A stretch of DNA of 64,000 nt from VXMF01 sp965206775 (GCA_965206775.1 CBDBKU010000003.1:3162001-3226000), one strand, 5' to 3'. Shown: positions 52,668-61,963, numbered from the stretch's first letter. Program-made: numbers and translations. Notes: generated from the letters alone by a model not told the origin.

Positions 52668-54368
52668 GTGCTGACTCGATTCCCATCCCTCCTGCCCCTC
52701 GCGTGCCTGCTCGCATCGTGCGGCATGGCCGAAAAACAGGCCAGCGACCGGCCCAACATCGTTCTGATAATGACTGACGATCAGGGCTGGGCGCAGCTCG
52801 GTTCCCACGGTGACCCTATCCTCCAGACGCCGAATCTTGACGCGCTGGCGAGCGAGAGCGTCGAAATGAACCGCTTCTACGTGTCGCCTGTTTGCGCCCC
52901 CACGCGCGCCGCCCTGATGACGGGGCGCTACAACTATCGAACGGGGGTGGTCGATACCTATCTCGGACGCGCCATGATGGACCCGGCCGAGGTAACGATC
53001 GCCGAGATACTCGGCGAATCCGGGTACCGCACGGGAATCTTCGGAAAATGGCACCTCGGCGACAACTACCCCCAGCGGACGGTCGACCAAGGGTTCCAGG
53101 AATCTGTCGTCCACAAGGGTGGTGGAATCGGCCAGCCGTCCGACCCGCCCGGGTCGGACTACTTCGATCCGACGCTATTCCACAACGGCGAGCAGCAGCA
53201 GTACAGCGGATACTGCACGGACGTGTATTTCGACGAGGCGATTCGGTGGATCGGAGACGGAGCTGGCAAGCCGTTCTTCGTGTACATCCCCACCAACGCG
53301 CCGCATGCCCCGTACCTAGTGCCCGACTCCTACCGTGAGCCATACGCCGACCAAGGCCTCTCGGACAAGGATTCCCGGATCTACGGCATGATCACAAACA
53401 TCGACGACAACGTCGGCAAGCTAGCGAATCACTTGGAATCGCAAGGGCTCGCCGGTAACACGATCTTTATTTTCATGACCGACAACGGCCCGACGACAAG
53501 GCTCTACCACGCCGGTCTCAGAGCACAGAAGACCAGCGTTTACGAGAACGGCATACGCGTGCCATTTATGGCGCGATGGCCCGACCGTCTGGCCCCGAAG
53601 AAGGTGGAACAGCTCGGCGCGCACATCGACGTGATGCCCACGCTGCTCGCCGCCGCAGGATCGACCGCCCCGTCGGAGATCGAGCTGGACGGAATCAACC
53701 TTTTGCCGCTGTGGGAGGGCCAAGTCGAATCGGTCCCCGAGCGCACCTATTTCGTCCAGGCGCACCGGGGCAACGAGCCCGAGCCGTACCGAGCCTTCGC
53801 TGCCGTAGAGCAGCAATACAAGCTTGTCCAAGCCCTCAGCTTCGGTCAGCCAGCCCCTCCTGACGCTCCTCTCGAGTTGTACGACCTTCTGGAGGACCCC
53901 GGTGAAGAGACCGATCTGGCGGGCGAGCGACCGGCAGTGGTCGAACGCCTCAAAGCGAGCTACGACGAGTGGTTGGAGGATGTATCGGGAAGTCGCGGCT
54001 TCCATGCCGTTCGGTTCGCTATAGGCAGCGAGGCCCAGCCCCGCGTCACACTGACGCGACAGGACTGGCGGATGGTAACTCCTGACGGATGGGGCCGCGA
54101 CCAGAGAGTCATCGGCCATTGGATGGTCACGTGCATGGCTGAGGGCCCATACGATGTCACGGTCACGTTCGCTAAACCCGCGCCGAAGTCAGGAACGGCT
54201 AGGATTTCCTTCGGAGACGTCAGCGAATCGCTCTCTGTCGAGAGCGGAGCGGAGCAAGTCCGCTTCGAGGGAGTGACCTTGGAACCGGGTGAAGGAACGT
54301 TCGAGGCGAGCTTGGAGATCGACTCCGAAGCTGTGGGCGTCTGGCATGTCGACATCAACCGGCGATAG
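52668..54368 (+). CDS. arylsulfatase A-type sulfatase lipoprotein with C-terminal beta domain
   Basis: 566 residues from GTG 52668. Lipobox LACLLASCGM, Cys18. Metal Asp pair in IVLIMTDDQGWAQLGSHG; formylglycine motif C76-A-P-T-R80 in VSPVCAPTRAALMTGRY; GIFGKWHLGDNYPQ and IFIFMTDNGPTTR are further active-site segments. The last ~120 residues (after SYDEWLEDVSGSRGFHAVRF) form an extra beta-rich module (EGPYDVTVTFAKPAPKSGTA) often seen in polysaccharide-utilisation sulfatases. Needs formylglycine. A relic of another sulfatase C-terminus follows the gene. Confidence 0.93.
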   Translation: MLTRFPSLLPLACLLASCGMAEKQASDRPNIVLIMTDDQGWAQLGSHGDPILQTPNLDALASESVEMNRFYVSPVCAPTRAALMTGRYNYRTGVVDTYLGRAMMDPAEVTIAEILGESGYRTGIFGKWHLGDNYPQRTVDQGFQESVVHKGGGIGQPSDPPGSDYFDPTLFHNGEQQQYSGYCTDVYFDEAIRWIGDGAGKPFFVYIPTNAPHAPYLVPDSYREPYADQGLSDKDSRIYGMITNIDDNVGKLANHLESQGLAGNTIFIFMTDNGPTTRLYHAGLRAQKTSVYENGIRVPFMARWPDRLAPKKVEQLGAHIDVMPTLLAAAGSTAPSEIELDGINLLPLWEGQVESVPERTYFVQAHRGNEPEPYRAFAAVEQQYKLVQALSFGQPAPPDAPLELYDLLEDPGEETDLAGERPAVVERLKASYDEWLEDVSGSRGFHAVRFAIGSEAQPRVTLTRQDWRMVTPDGWGRDQRVIGHWMVTCMAEGPYDVTVTFAKPAPKSGTARISFGDVSESLSVESGAEQVRFEGVTLEPGEGTFEASLEIDSEAVGVWHVDINRR

Positions 54369-54390
54369 CTGACCGGAACGAATTGCCTCT

Positions 54391-54591
54391 GCGGCAGCCA
54401 TCCACCGGGAACGGTCCAAGCTCATCGAATGGTCCGAGGGCTCGGTCGCGGGCAATGGCGTTGACTTCGAGTTCTTCGGCTTGAAGTCGGACATTTCCGA
54501 GAGGACGGGCCTCGCGGACTCGAATCCGGAACTGGCCGACGAGATGCGGGGTGAGCACGTGGCATTGCGCAGGCGAGCCGGAGCGCAGATG
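54391..54591 (+). pseudogene. C-terminal scrap of a further sulfatase
   Basis: One plus frame reads AAAIHRERSKLIEWSEGSVA, then FEFFGLKSDISERTGLADSN, PELADEMRGEHVALRRRA and GAQM. This is the hallmark C-terminus of arylsulfatases (AIR.GRFKLIEW..., ELYDL..DIGETTNLA..NPELA..L...L..W). No catalytic part is present, so it is the tail of a lost gene, directly after the intact sulfatase. Confidence 0.65.
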
Positions 54592-54705
54592 ACCGTCGCT
54601 ACCATGCAACAGTCCTCAAGGAGCTTCGAGAACCGCGCCGGCCAGGTGCAAAGGGTTTTGATGCGCTCCGAGACCAAGGCGGGTTCGTGCGCACGTGCTC
54701 CCGAG

Positions 54706-57567
54706 CTATGGCGTGGCGCCTGAAGTCACCCAGATCGGCGATGACCACGCAAGCTGGCCATCGACCTGCTGCACCCGCACGTAGTAGTAGTTCTCTCCGG
54801 CACTCCGATTGGCATCGGTGTACTCGAATGCGACCTCGCGCCCGAGATTCTGGCGCGTGAGGGCGAACTCCTGATTCTTGATGATGTCGATCTGGCGGAT
54901 GGGTTCCGTACCAATCACGCGAACCGACAGCCGAAAGTCTCCCGAAACGTTGACAATATCGCCTTGCAAGTGCTCCCGTCCCGCAGCCGTGAGCCGGTAG
55001 TCCAGCACAATGTTGTCCGTTGCTCCGTATGAATGACGCTTGCGCATCGCGTCCAAGAGGCCTTCGCGGCTCGAGTCCTCCGAAATCGTGCAGGCATAGG
55101 AGATATGGGTAGATACGTGATCCGAAGCAGCCTGCACTCCGAGCTTGTAGCCTTTGGCCCACGCGTTCCAGACGAACCCTGCCGGTCGGAATCCTCCGGG
55201 GGCCGACCGTAGATTGCCCGCAATCGCCGCCCGAGGCGCTCCTTCGTACTCCGCAGATACGCGATCTCCTTGGTAGATTTCGACGAGCGGCTCTACCTCG
55301 GGGTCGTTGTCGCGCCAGTCGGTGCCCATGTTGGAGGCCGACGTGTGCGAGATGGCGATTCCGTCGTTCGCCTTGAGGTAGGCGTAGAGGTTTTTCGTAC
55401 CAACGGGCTCGGGATTGGCGAAGCGCTGAGTCACTTCCTCCGTCGAAAACGGGAAGCCCCCGCCAAACTCCTGAACCGAAATCCGGAAGGGTCGCACCCC
55501 TCGCTTGGCGAAAATGATATTGCGATGCCCGTTCGGATAGCGCACGCTGCGCTCGTAGGCGAACAGGGGGGCGAACCGGCCGGGAAGGTGGAAGCAGTCC
55601 GCGAACTGCTGGAGCAGGAAGTCGTGGTACTCGACGTCCGGTCCGCCCAGGTAGTTGTGCTCGGAATTGGCGTAGAAGTCGAGACTGGCCGCGTCGAGGG
55701 CGTAGCGATAGGCCTGGAGCAGCGAACCGTCGTTGAAGCCGTCCATTGAGAACTCGGTGTGGCGGTGGGTGTCACCCCGATAGATCTTGTAAGTCTTGCC
55801 GCCTGTCTTGATCTCGTAGTTTCGGATTCTCTCCAAGTCCTGGGCTTCGTTCGGATGGATCGGATGAACCGTGATTTCGGGTTGCTGTCTCGGCTGCAGA
55901 GAGTGCTCGCCCCGACCAGATGCCGGAGGAAGCCTGCCAACGTAGACATCGGCCTGGTCGGCCAGCATCTGCGCATAATCTCGGTTGTCGGTTGGCCACG
56001 CAACGACAACACCGCCGTCAGCACCGGTCGCAAAGCCGCTGCGGACATCCAGCCGCCCAGTGCTGTTGGGGAAAAAGACGGGCTCGCCCCAGGCCCCGTC
56101 GGCGTAGGGCACTCCCCACAGCTCCCAGGTCGCCCAGAATGCGTACATGTCAGAGATGATGTCCTTGATGCGGGGGTTGCGGCGGCGGAAGAACACCCAG
56201 ATGCCGCCGTTCGCATCGGCTCGAATCGTCGGCGAATCGTTTCTGTCACCGGGCAGGTCGGAGGGCAGCGCCGAATCGAGCGGAACGGTCGGCTCCATCC
56301 AGCGGCCGTTGCTGAGCACCGCGACAGCCATGCTGCGCGACTCGTACAGGCGCGTGCCTTCATGCTCGAGACCGAAACCGTCGTCCTTGCCCCAGAGGAC
56401 TCCGCTCTCGCTCCAGCTCGCCCACAGGCGGTCCTCCGAATCGCAGACGAGCGTAACGTGGGCTTCGAACTTCGGGGTGTCCGCCAGAGTCTCAATGTCG
56501 TCCCACGCTTCGCCGTCGAAGCGGCGCGTCACGATGTCGTAGTTGCCCTTGTCGTAGGTGTCCCACGCAACGTGGACACTTCCTCGGCTGTCCGCAGCGA
56601 CAGCCGGCTCCCAGTCATTCGCAGAGGACGCCGAGACTCTGCGCTCGGGCGACCATCCATCGGCGTCGCGGTAGCGCGCGAATATGTCGGCCTGTCCGTC
56701 GCGGAAGCCCTGCCAGACGACCCATGGCCTACCTGAGGAATCGGTCGTAACGCTGTGGTAGACGTCCGGCTGGGCTGCGTCCGACAGGCGTTCGACTTCA
56801 GACCATTTGCCTCCCGAGAGGCTTCGCGCGTAGAGGTCGCGGTTGCCGTCTACTTGGTCGGACCATACCACCCAGGCGTTCCCTGCCCCGTCGACTGCGG
56901 CCTTCGCGAGGAACACGTCACCGGGCTTCTCGGTGACCGTTTCGACTTCTCCCCAGGACGTGCCGTCGTAGCGGCGCAGAAGGACTTCGTTCGCAAAATC
57001 ACGGAAAGCCACCCAAGCGACCCACAGCTGCCCGTCCGGCCCGCTGGCGACCGACACGAAGTCGTTCTGATACTCGGGGCTTGTAAGCTTTTGCGTCGCA
57101 ACGGTTTGATCCACCACGCCTCGGCCTCCAAGAAAACGCTGCGATCGCCCGGACATGATTCTCGCCAGATCATCCCGAAAGTCTCCCTGTTCCGTCTCGA
57201 AGGAGAGTCGTGTCCTCCCTCGAGTGCGAAGGTCCACGACGAGGCCGGGGCTGAAGATGTTGACGGGGATGGCCTTGGAAGGCTGCGGCTTGGGAGCCGG
57301 ATACCAGAAGTTAGGCCCCTGCCAGGAGGCAAGCTTCCAGGCTGTGCCGTCAATGCTGTCATTTGGCGTCGGGTGCAAGCTGGAGAGAGCGACCAGTTCC
57401 CCGCCCGAGACTGAGAGCCTTCCGTCCCATGGCGTGGGCTCCTGGTCCCCCACTCCCATCTGCACTCGGATGGACACGATCCCCGGATCGTCGAAGCGCT
57501 CCTGGGCTTGAAGATTGCAAACTGTCGCCAAGAGCATTCCGGCGACGAAGAACCTGCTGCGCGACAT
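54706..57567 (-). CDS. large secreted protein: beta-propeller plus DUF3604 (PHP-like) domain
   Basis: 953 residues from ATG 57567 (signal peptide FFVAGMLLATVCNLQAQ). Residues ~150-580 hold propeller-type repeats with a recurring WVVW or WVAW strand (GQLWVAWVAFRDFANEV, NAWVVWSDQVDGNRDLYAR, RPWVVWQGFRDGQADIFAR). From ~600 the DUF3604 domain follows, with metal-site segments YRGDTHRHTEFSMDGF, FYANSEHNYLGG, GIAISHTSAS and GVQAASDHVSTHIS, and a C-terminal beta domain. DUF3604 proteins are thought to be metal-dependent hydrolases, often next to sulfatases; the reaction is unknown. It is convergent with the sulfatase. Confidence 0.85.
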   Translation of the reverse strand: MSRSRFFVAGMLLATVCNLQAQERFDDPGIVSIRVQMGVGDQEPTPWDGRLSVSGGELVALSSLHPTPNDSIDGTAWKLASWQGPNFWYPAPKPQPSKAIPVNIFSPGLVVDLRTRGRTRLSFETEQGDFRDDLARIMSGRSQRFLGGRGVVDQTVATQKLTSPEYQNDFVSVASGPDGQLWVAWVAFRDFANEVLLRRYDGTSWGEVETVTEKPGDVFLAKAAVDGAGNAWVVWSDQVDGNRDLYARSLSGGKWSEVERLSDAAQPDVYHSVTTDSSGRPWVVWQGFRDGQADIFARYRDADGWSPERRVSASSANDWEPAVAADSRGSVHVAWDTYDKGNYDIVTRRFDGEAWDDIETLADTPKFEAHVTLVCDSEDRLWASWSESGVLWGKDDGFGLEHEGTRLYESRSMAVAVLSNGRWMEPTVPLDSALPSDLPGDRNDSPTIRADANGGIWVFFRRRNPRIKDIISDMYAFWATWELWGVPYADGAWGEPVFFPNSTGRLDVRSGFATGADGGVVVAWPTDNRDYAQMLADQADVYVGRLPPASGRGEHSLQPRQQPEITVHPIHPNEAQDLERIRNYEIKTGGKTYKIYRGDTHRHTEFSMDGFNDGSLLQAYRYALDAASLDFYANSEHNYLGGPDVEYHDFLLQQFADCFHLPGRFAPLFAYERSVRYPNGHRNIIFAKRGVRPFRISVQEFGGGFPFSTEEVTQRFANPEPVGTKNLYAYLKANDGIAISHTSASNMGTDWRDNDPEVEPLVEIYQGDRVSAEYEGAPRAAIAGNLRSAPGGFRPAGFVWNAWAKGYKLGVQAASDHVSTHISYACTISEDSSREGLLDAMRKRHSYGATDNIVLDYRLTAAGREHLQGDIVNVSGDFRLSVRVIGTEPIRQIDIIKNQEFALTRQNLGREVAFEYTDANRSAGENYYYVRVQQVDGQLAWSSPIWVTSGATP

Positions 57568-57774
57568 GTCGGAAAGGATATCACCGCTATTGCGAAAGGG
57601 TCTTCGGGGCAGATTGCCGGAAAGTGCGACGACTTCGTCACCGATCTCCCTGTCTCGCAAGTTGGTTTCTGCACCTCGCGGGCTGGTGGTTCAGCCTGAA
57701 CCGGGCTCCAGGCCTACGCCCCTCCTGGCGGTCGCAAAGCAATGCACGGGGCATTGGGAACCCGCCGGATTCGC

Positions 57775-58654
57775 TCATCGGCCCTGCAGCTGTACCAGTG
57801 CCCGTCGCGCGGCCTCGTGGCTGGGCTTCCGATGCAAGAGGCTTCGCAGCACTTCCCGCGAACTCGCGTAGTCCCCCTGGTCTGCATGGACACGCGCCAG
57901 GTTCATGTAGAAGGAATCGAAGTCCGGAACCTGTTCGATTCCGTACCGGAACGCCGCGATAGCATCGTCAACCTGCCTTGACTGGATGTAGAGGACCGCA
58001 AGATTGTTTATCGCCTCGGCATGGTCGCGCTGGCTCTCGATCGCTTTTTTGAACAGGGAGCGCGCCTCACCGAGCCTGCCCTGCTTGGCCCAGATCAAGC
58101 CCAGCTTGTTCGCGGCTTCCGCGTCGTCCGGGTCGAGTTCAATGGCGCGTCGCAGCAATCTCTCGGCCTCGACGGGGTTTCCGAGGCGGGTGTGGGCTTG
58201 GGCGGCATTAACCAGTGCGTAGGGCAGGTCCTCGTTCAACTCCAAGGCCCGCTGGAAGTGTTCCAGCGCGTCGACGAAGTCCTCGCGGGCCATCGCAACC
58301 CCTCCCATGTTGTTCCAGAGCTGCGGCGAGTCGGACTTCAACGTAGCTGCGCGCCCAAGATCGCTCTGCGCTTGATCGAGATTCCCGGCCTGCAGTTCCG
58401 CCTGGCCGATTGCCAGCCACGCCTTGAAGTTGTCCTGCTTGTCCATTGCAGCCTCGCGCAGGTAAGGACGCGCAAAGGCCGGGTAGCCGGCCTGCATGAA
58501 GGCCGATCCCATTCGGAAGTGATTCCTCCGCGGATATGCGTGGTAGCGACCCTCGAACGGAAGGGCAGGCGGCCGGACTCCACGGCTTCGTACGATCTCG
58601 AAGTCGCGTCGGGCTTCGCCGGCAGTCGGTATCGACGGATAGACCTTAAACACA
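57775..58654 (-). pseudogene. TPR-domain protein gene, 3' part, cut by an ISL3 element
   Basis: About 290 residues ending at 57775. After ALPFEGRYHAYPRRNHFRMG come at least six TPR units (AWLAIGQAELQAGNLDQAQS, LWNNMGGVAMAREDFVDALE, AANKLGLIWAKQGRLGEARS, AINNLAVLYIQSRQVDDAIA, FYMNLARVHADQGDYASSRE). The frame enters the ISL3 element and stops. The 8-bp target duplication TAAACACA lies at 58647-58654. Joining it to 61972 restores GLEGIVFKVYPSIPTAG, so the gene continues beyond the IS. The family of the complete protein is not clear. Confidence 0.75.
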
Positions 58655-58801
58655 GCCTCTTCGGCAGGATCTGTGGGTTAGAAACTAGTCTCTCTCTTGC
58701 AGCAGCGTAGCGGTTGCGGCTGTGGTTGGGGAGCCTGAGCTTCCGAGCCTGTAGGAATATGGTGGAGGGGCTCCAGCCTCCACGAGAAAGGGGCTACGTC
58801 G

Positions 58802-59407
58802 ATGGAGTTGCGCACGATCTTGAACAGGGTCTACAAGCTGCCCGGTTTCGTGTACGGGCGGATCCAGCTGATCGAGGGCAGCAGCGAGAGCGAGGGTGCG
58901 CGGCTGGAGGTCGAGGTGCGTGCCCGGGCCAACGCTCGCACCCTGTGCTCGGGCTGCGGGCAGCCGGCCCCGGGCTACGACCGGCTGCAGCCGCGCCGCT
59001 TCCAGTTTGCGCCGGTGCTGGGCCTGCCGACGTTCTTCGTCTATGCGCTGCGGCGGGTGAGATGCCCGCGCTGCGGCAGGGTGAAGGTCGAGAAGGTGCC
59101 GTGGGCGGAGGGCAAGCAGCAGTCGACCGAGGCCTTCGCCTGGTTCCTGGCGAGTTGGGCGAAGCGGCTGTCGTGGAAGGAGACGGCGACGATCTTCCGC
59201 GTTTCCTGGGAGCGGGTGTACCGCTCGGTGGAGATGGCGGTGGAGTGGGGCCGGGCGCGGGTGCCCTTGGACGGGGTGGCGACGATCGGCGTGGACGAGA
59301 TCGCGTGGCAGAGCGGTCATCGCTACTTGACCCTTGTATATCAGCTGGATGCGGGCTGCCGGCGGCTGCTGTGGGTGGGGCGGGAGCGCAAGATCGAGAC
59401 GCTGGAG
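58802..59407 (+). pseudogene. ISL3 transposase, N-terminal half (interrupted)
   Basis: From ATG 58802, 202 residues: zinc-finger Cys pairs CSGCGQPAPGYDR and VRCPRCGRVKVEKVPW, a helix-turn-helix (LSWKETATIFRVSWERVYRS) and the first catalytic Asp in TIGVDEIAWQSGHRYLTLVY. The reading frame breaks after RERKIETLE, runs a few codons into IS110 sequence and stops at 59419. The rest lies at 61298-61957. Joining 59407 to 61298 gives LEGFFEWFG in frame and a 421-residue protein, normal for ISL3. Confidence 0.9.
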
Positions 59408-59422
59408 CTTCCGTGTTGAATG

Positions 59423-59845
59423 TCAAGCGGTTTTCCCGGTAATGGCCGGAATGGCGGATGAATTCTGCGCATGTCCGTATAGGTTGCGGCGGCGTGCCTG
59501 CTCCGCTGCCAGGTTGAGATCGCGCGCCAGCTGATCGAGGGCGGCCTGCTGCCGCTCGACCTGGGCCAGCTCGGCACGCGCGTTGCGGATCGCGCTGCGC
59601 AGGAGTTCGGCGCGGGCCGCCAGCCGCCATCGCGGGACGGGCGAGCGGGGATCGACAGCGGGGCCGGAGCGGGCGCGGAGGTTCTGGAGGCGCTTGGCGC
59701 AACGGCGGCAGTAGACGGGCATCGGGCCCCGGCGGCCGACCGGCACGGCCGCGCGGCAGGCTAGGCAGCCGTAGCCGTAGTCGGCGGAAGTTTCTCCCGC
59801 GGCCGGCGGCAGCGGGGCGGTTCGATCGAGATGTCCGTGAAGCAT
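59423..59845 (-). CDS. zinc-ribbon/coiled-coil accessory protein of the IS110 element
   Basis: 140 residues, ATG 59845, starting 28 bases after the transposase stop in the same direction. The N-terminal third has two Cys pairs (YGCLACRAAVPV and VYCRRCAKRLQNL), a zinc-ribbon pattern. The C-terminal half is a predicted amphipathic helix (AELLRSAIRNARAELAQVER, QQAALDQLARDLNLAAEQAR). It ends 15 bases before the element border, so it belongs to the IS rather than to the host. I do not know a name for it. A role in binding the element ends or an RNA is conjecture. Confidence 0.55.
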   Translation of the reverse strand: MLHGHLDRTAPLPPAAGETSADYGYGCLACRAAVPVGRRGPMPVYCRRCAKRLQNLRARSGPAVDPRSPVPRWRLAARAELLRSAIRNARAELAQVERQQAALDQLARDLNLAAEQARRRNLYGHAQNSSAIPAITGKTA

Positions 59846-59873
59846 GGAAATGCTAACTCCTGCTCAACTTGGC

Positions 59874-60848
59874 TCAGACTGGCGAGCCGGCGGCGGGCGC
59901 TACGGGCGACCACAGCCGGTCGTCCCGGAGCAGGGCGCCGAGCAGGGCGAGCAGCTTGCGCATGACCGCGACGAGCGCGACCTTGCGCGGCTTGCCCTTG
60001 CCCGCCAGCCGCTCGTAGAAGGCTTGCAGGTCCGGGTTCCAGCGGATCGCGGAGAGGGCGGCCATGTACAGCAGGTTGCGGGGATGCTGGCGGCCGCCGC
60101 GGATGCTGCGGCGGCCGTGGTGGCCGCCGGAATCGGAGTCGTAGGGCGCGAGGCCGGCCAGGGCCGCGGACTCGCCGGGGCGGGCGGATCCGAGCTCGGG
60201 GAGGTCGGCGCACAGGCTGGCGGCATTGAGCGGGCCGCAGCCCGGGACGGAGCGGAGGATCTCGCAGCGTCGGCGCAGGGCGGGGTCGGCCTGGATGCAA
60301 GCCTGCAAGGCGGCGTCGGCCTCGCGGATCTTGCCGGCAAAGGCCTTCAGCAGGGGAGCGAGCAGCCTGGCGGCCTCGCCGCCGAGCTCGGCGGCGTGCT
60401 TGCGCAAGGCGTCGCGCTGGCCGACGAGCTTGCGCCGGAGGGCGAGCCAGTCGGCCAGGACCTGCAGGCTGGCGGGCTTGGGCGAGGAGCCGGCGAGACC
60501 GTCGAGGCGGGCGTAGCGGGCGAGCATGGCGGCGTCGATGCGGTCGTTCTTGGCGCGCTGGCCGAGCGAGCGGGCGAAGTTGCGCGCGCGCAGGGGGTCG
60601 GCGAGGATGACCGTCACGCCATCGTCGTGGAGGCACTGGTGGAGCCGGCGGTGGTAGCGCCCGGTGGGTTCCAGGGCGAGGTGCCGGACGCCGAGCTTGC
60701 GGAGCCAGTTGCGCAGGGCGCGGCGGCCGGGCTGGGTGTTCTCGAAGCGGCGGGAGAGCTCGGCGGGATCGGCGAAGACGTCGAGCCAGTGCTTGCCGAC
60801 GTCGATGCCGGCGACGGGCTCGGGAGCGGGAGGGGCGAGAGGGGTCAT
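59874..60848 (-). CDS. IS110-family DEDD transposase
   Basis: 324 residues from ATG 60848. N-terminal RuvC-like DEDD domain: Asp in VAGIDVGKHWLDVFADP, Glu in HLALEPTGRYHRRLH, and Asp-Asp in QRAKNDRIDAAMLARYAR. A coiled-coil middle follows (LVGQRDALRKHAAELGGEAA). The C-terminal transposase_20 domain has RSVPGCGPLNAASLCADLPE, AALAGLAPYDSDSGGHHGRR and SIRGGRQHPRNLLYMAALSA, with the catalytic Ser in RSIRGG. The frame is intact. IS110 enzymes recombine DNA guided by a non-coding bridge RNA encoded in the element; here the upstream non-coding region is the likely place. Confidence 0.93.
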   Translation of the reverse strand: MTPLAPPAPEPVAGIDVGKHWLDVFADPAELSRRFENTQPGRRALRNWLRKLGVRHLALEPTGRYHRRLHQCLHDDGVTVILADPLRARNFARSLGQRAKNDRIDAAMLARYARLDGLAGSSPKPASLQVLADWLALRRKLVGQRDALRKHAAELGGEAARLLAPLLKAFAGKIREADAALQACIQADPALRRRCEILRSVPGCGPLNAASLCADLPELGSARPGESAALAGLAPYDSDSGGHHGRRSIRGGRQHPRNLLYMAALSAIRWNPDLQAFYERLAGKGKPRKVALVAVMRKLLALLGALLRDDRLWSPVAPAAGSPV

Positions 60849-61297
60849 GAGCTTGCTTGGTATCCTTTCCAGTGGCCAGCGGGATTCCTGCGAACCTCAC
60901 CTTTTAGATGCGGGCCTGAGCCCGTTCTTCCGTTCAGGTCTCTCAGGAATGGCTGCGGCGGGCGATCCAGCTCCAGCACGGTGCCAGGCACCTAGGGGTG
61001 AAAACGATCCGACCCGCCGCCCGCCGCCGGGCACTAGCCAGGCCCGGCGGCGGACTCCCCGCCATGAGGCGAGGAGATCCTTGCAGAGCCAGTCGCCAAC
61101 GGTGGCGACCAGCTCAAATCCTACAATTGCACACAACCAGAAGCCGGCCGGCAGGGACGGGTCCGAGCTGTCCGGCGAGCCCGGCGGGGGCCAGTGAGGC
61201 CTTGCTGCGGTCACTCCGCTCCCTCCGCAAGGCCTCACTGGCCCCCGCTCTCCAAGCACCCTGCCACTCTCCGGCCTCACTCTCCCCAACATAAAAG
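60849..61297 (-). ncRNA. candidate bridge-RNA region of the IS110 element
   Basis: About 450 non-coding bases between the IS110 border and the transposase start, in the position where bridge RNAs are encoded in the IS110 group. It contains a perfect 20-bp inverted repeat (61186-61205 and 61227-61246; arm GGGGGCCAGTGAGGCCTTGC) with a 21-base loop. RNA expression and the exact ends are not visible from sequence. Confidence 0.35.
61186..61246. repeat. perfect 20-bp hairpin in the IS110 non-coding region
   Basis: GGGGGCCAGTGAGGCCTTGC at 61186-61205 pairs with 61227-61246 around a 21-base loop. It lies about 50 bases inside the element border and could be a subterminal recombinase site or an RNA stem. 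Confidence 0.75.
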
Positions 61298-61957
61298 GGG
61301 TTCTTCGAGTGGTTCGGCAAGGAACGCTCCCAGCGGTTGCGGGTGGTCTGCTCGGACATGTGGAAGGCCTACCTGCGCGTGGTGGCGGAGCAGGCGAGCA
61401 ACGCGGTGCACGTGCTGGACCGCTTTCACATCGTGCAGAAGCTGGGCAAGGCGATCGACCAAGTGCGGGCAGCGGAGGCGAAGCAGTTGCAGGCGCAGGG
61501 TCAGGAGCCGGTGCTGAAGGGATCGCGGTGGCTGCTGCTGAAACGGCCCGAGCGGCTGACGGAGAAGCAGGAGCCGAAACTGGCAGCACTGGTGAAGCTG
61601 AACCTGCGCACGGTGCGGGCGTACCTGCTCAAGGAGGACTTGCAGCAGTTCTGGGACAGTCGCTCGCCGACCCAGGCGCAGAGGTTTCTCAAGCGCTGGT
61701 GCCGGCGCGCGATGCGCTCGAGACTGGCACCGATGCAGAAGGTCGCGAAGATGCTGAGGAAGCACAGGCCGCTGGTGCTGAACTGGTTCCGAACCGGCCG
61801 GGTGCATTCGTCAGGTGCGGTGGAAGGCCTGAACAACAAAGCGAAACTGGCCATGAGAAAAGCGTACGGATTCCGATCTTACAAGACCTACGAACTTACT
61901 TTGTATCATGTACTTGGAAATCTACCTGAAGACGATCTTGCCCACAGATTTTGCTGA
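61298..61957 (+). pseudogene. ISL3 transposase, C-terminal half (interrupted)
   Basis: Begins GFFEWFGKERSQRLRVVCSD MW with the second catalytic Asp, followed by AVHVLDRFHIVQKLGKAID, an arginine-rich middle and the Glu in HSSGAVEGLNNKAKLAMRKA, and ends GNLPEDDLAHRFC. It has no start of its own and is the detached half of the transposase at 58802. Confidence 0.88.
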
Positions 61958-61963
61958 AGAACC

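Larger units (their letters stand above)
59408..61297 (-). mobile_element. IS110-family element inserted in the ISL3 transposase gene
   Basis: The inserted segment is 1890 bp, bounded by the exact points where the ISL3 reading frame breaks and resumes (uncertain by 1-2 G bases that are shared). No inverted repeats or target duplication are visible, as expected for IS110, whose DEDD recombinase works through a site-specific recombination core. Inside: the transposase (59874-60848, minus), a second small gene downstream (59423-59845) and 449 non-coding bases upstream of the transposase that include a long hairpin. Confidence 0.85.
58655..61963 (+). mobile_element. ISL3-family element, itself interrupted by an IS110
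   Basis: Terminal inverted repeats of 23 bp: left 58655-58677 (GCCTCTTCGGCAGGATCTG...) and right 61941-61963, whose complement is GGTTCTTCAGCAAAATCTG..., agreeing at about 18 of 23 positions with CTGTGGG at the inner end. TAAACACA flanks both sides (58647-58654 and 61964-61971), an 8-bp target duplication as expected for ISL3. Without the 1890-bp insertion it would be about 1.42 kb, the normal size of the family. Confidence 0.88.

Noticed and set aside
59761..60995. Long plus- and minus-strand frames across the IS110 transposase
   Set aside because: Shadows in other frames; only the 59874-60848 minus frame has DEDD and Ser motifs.
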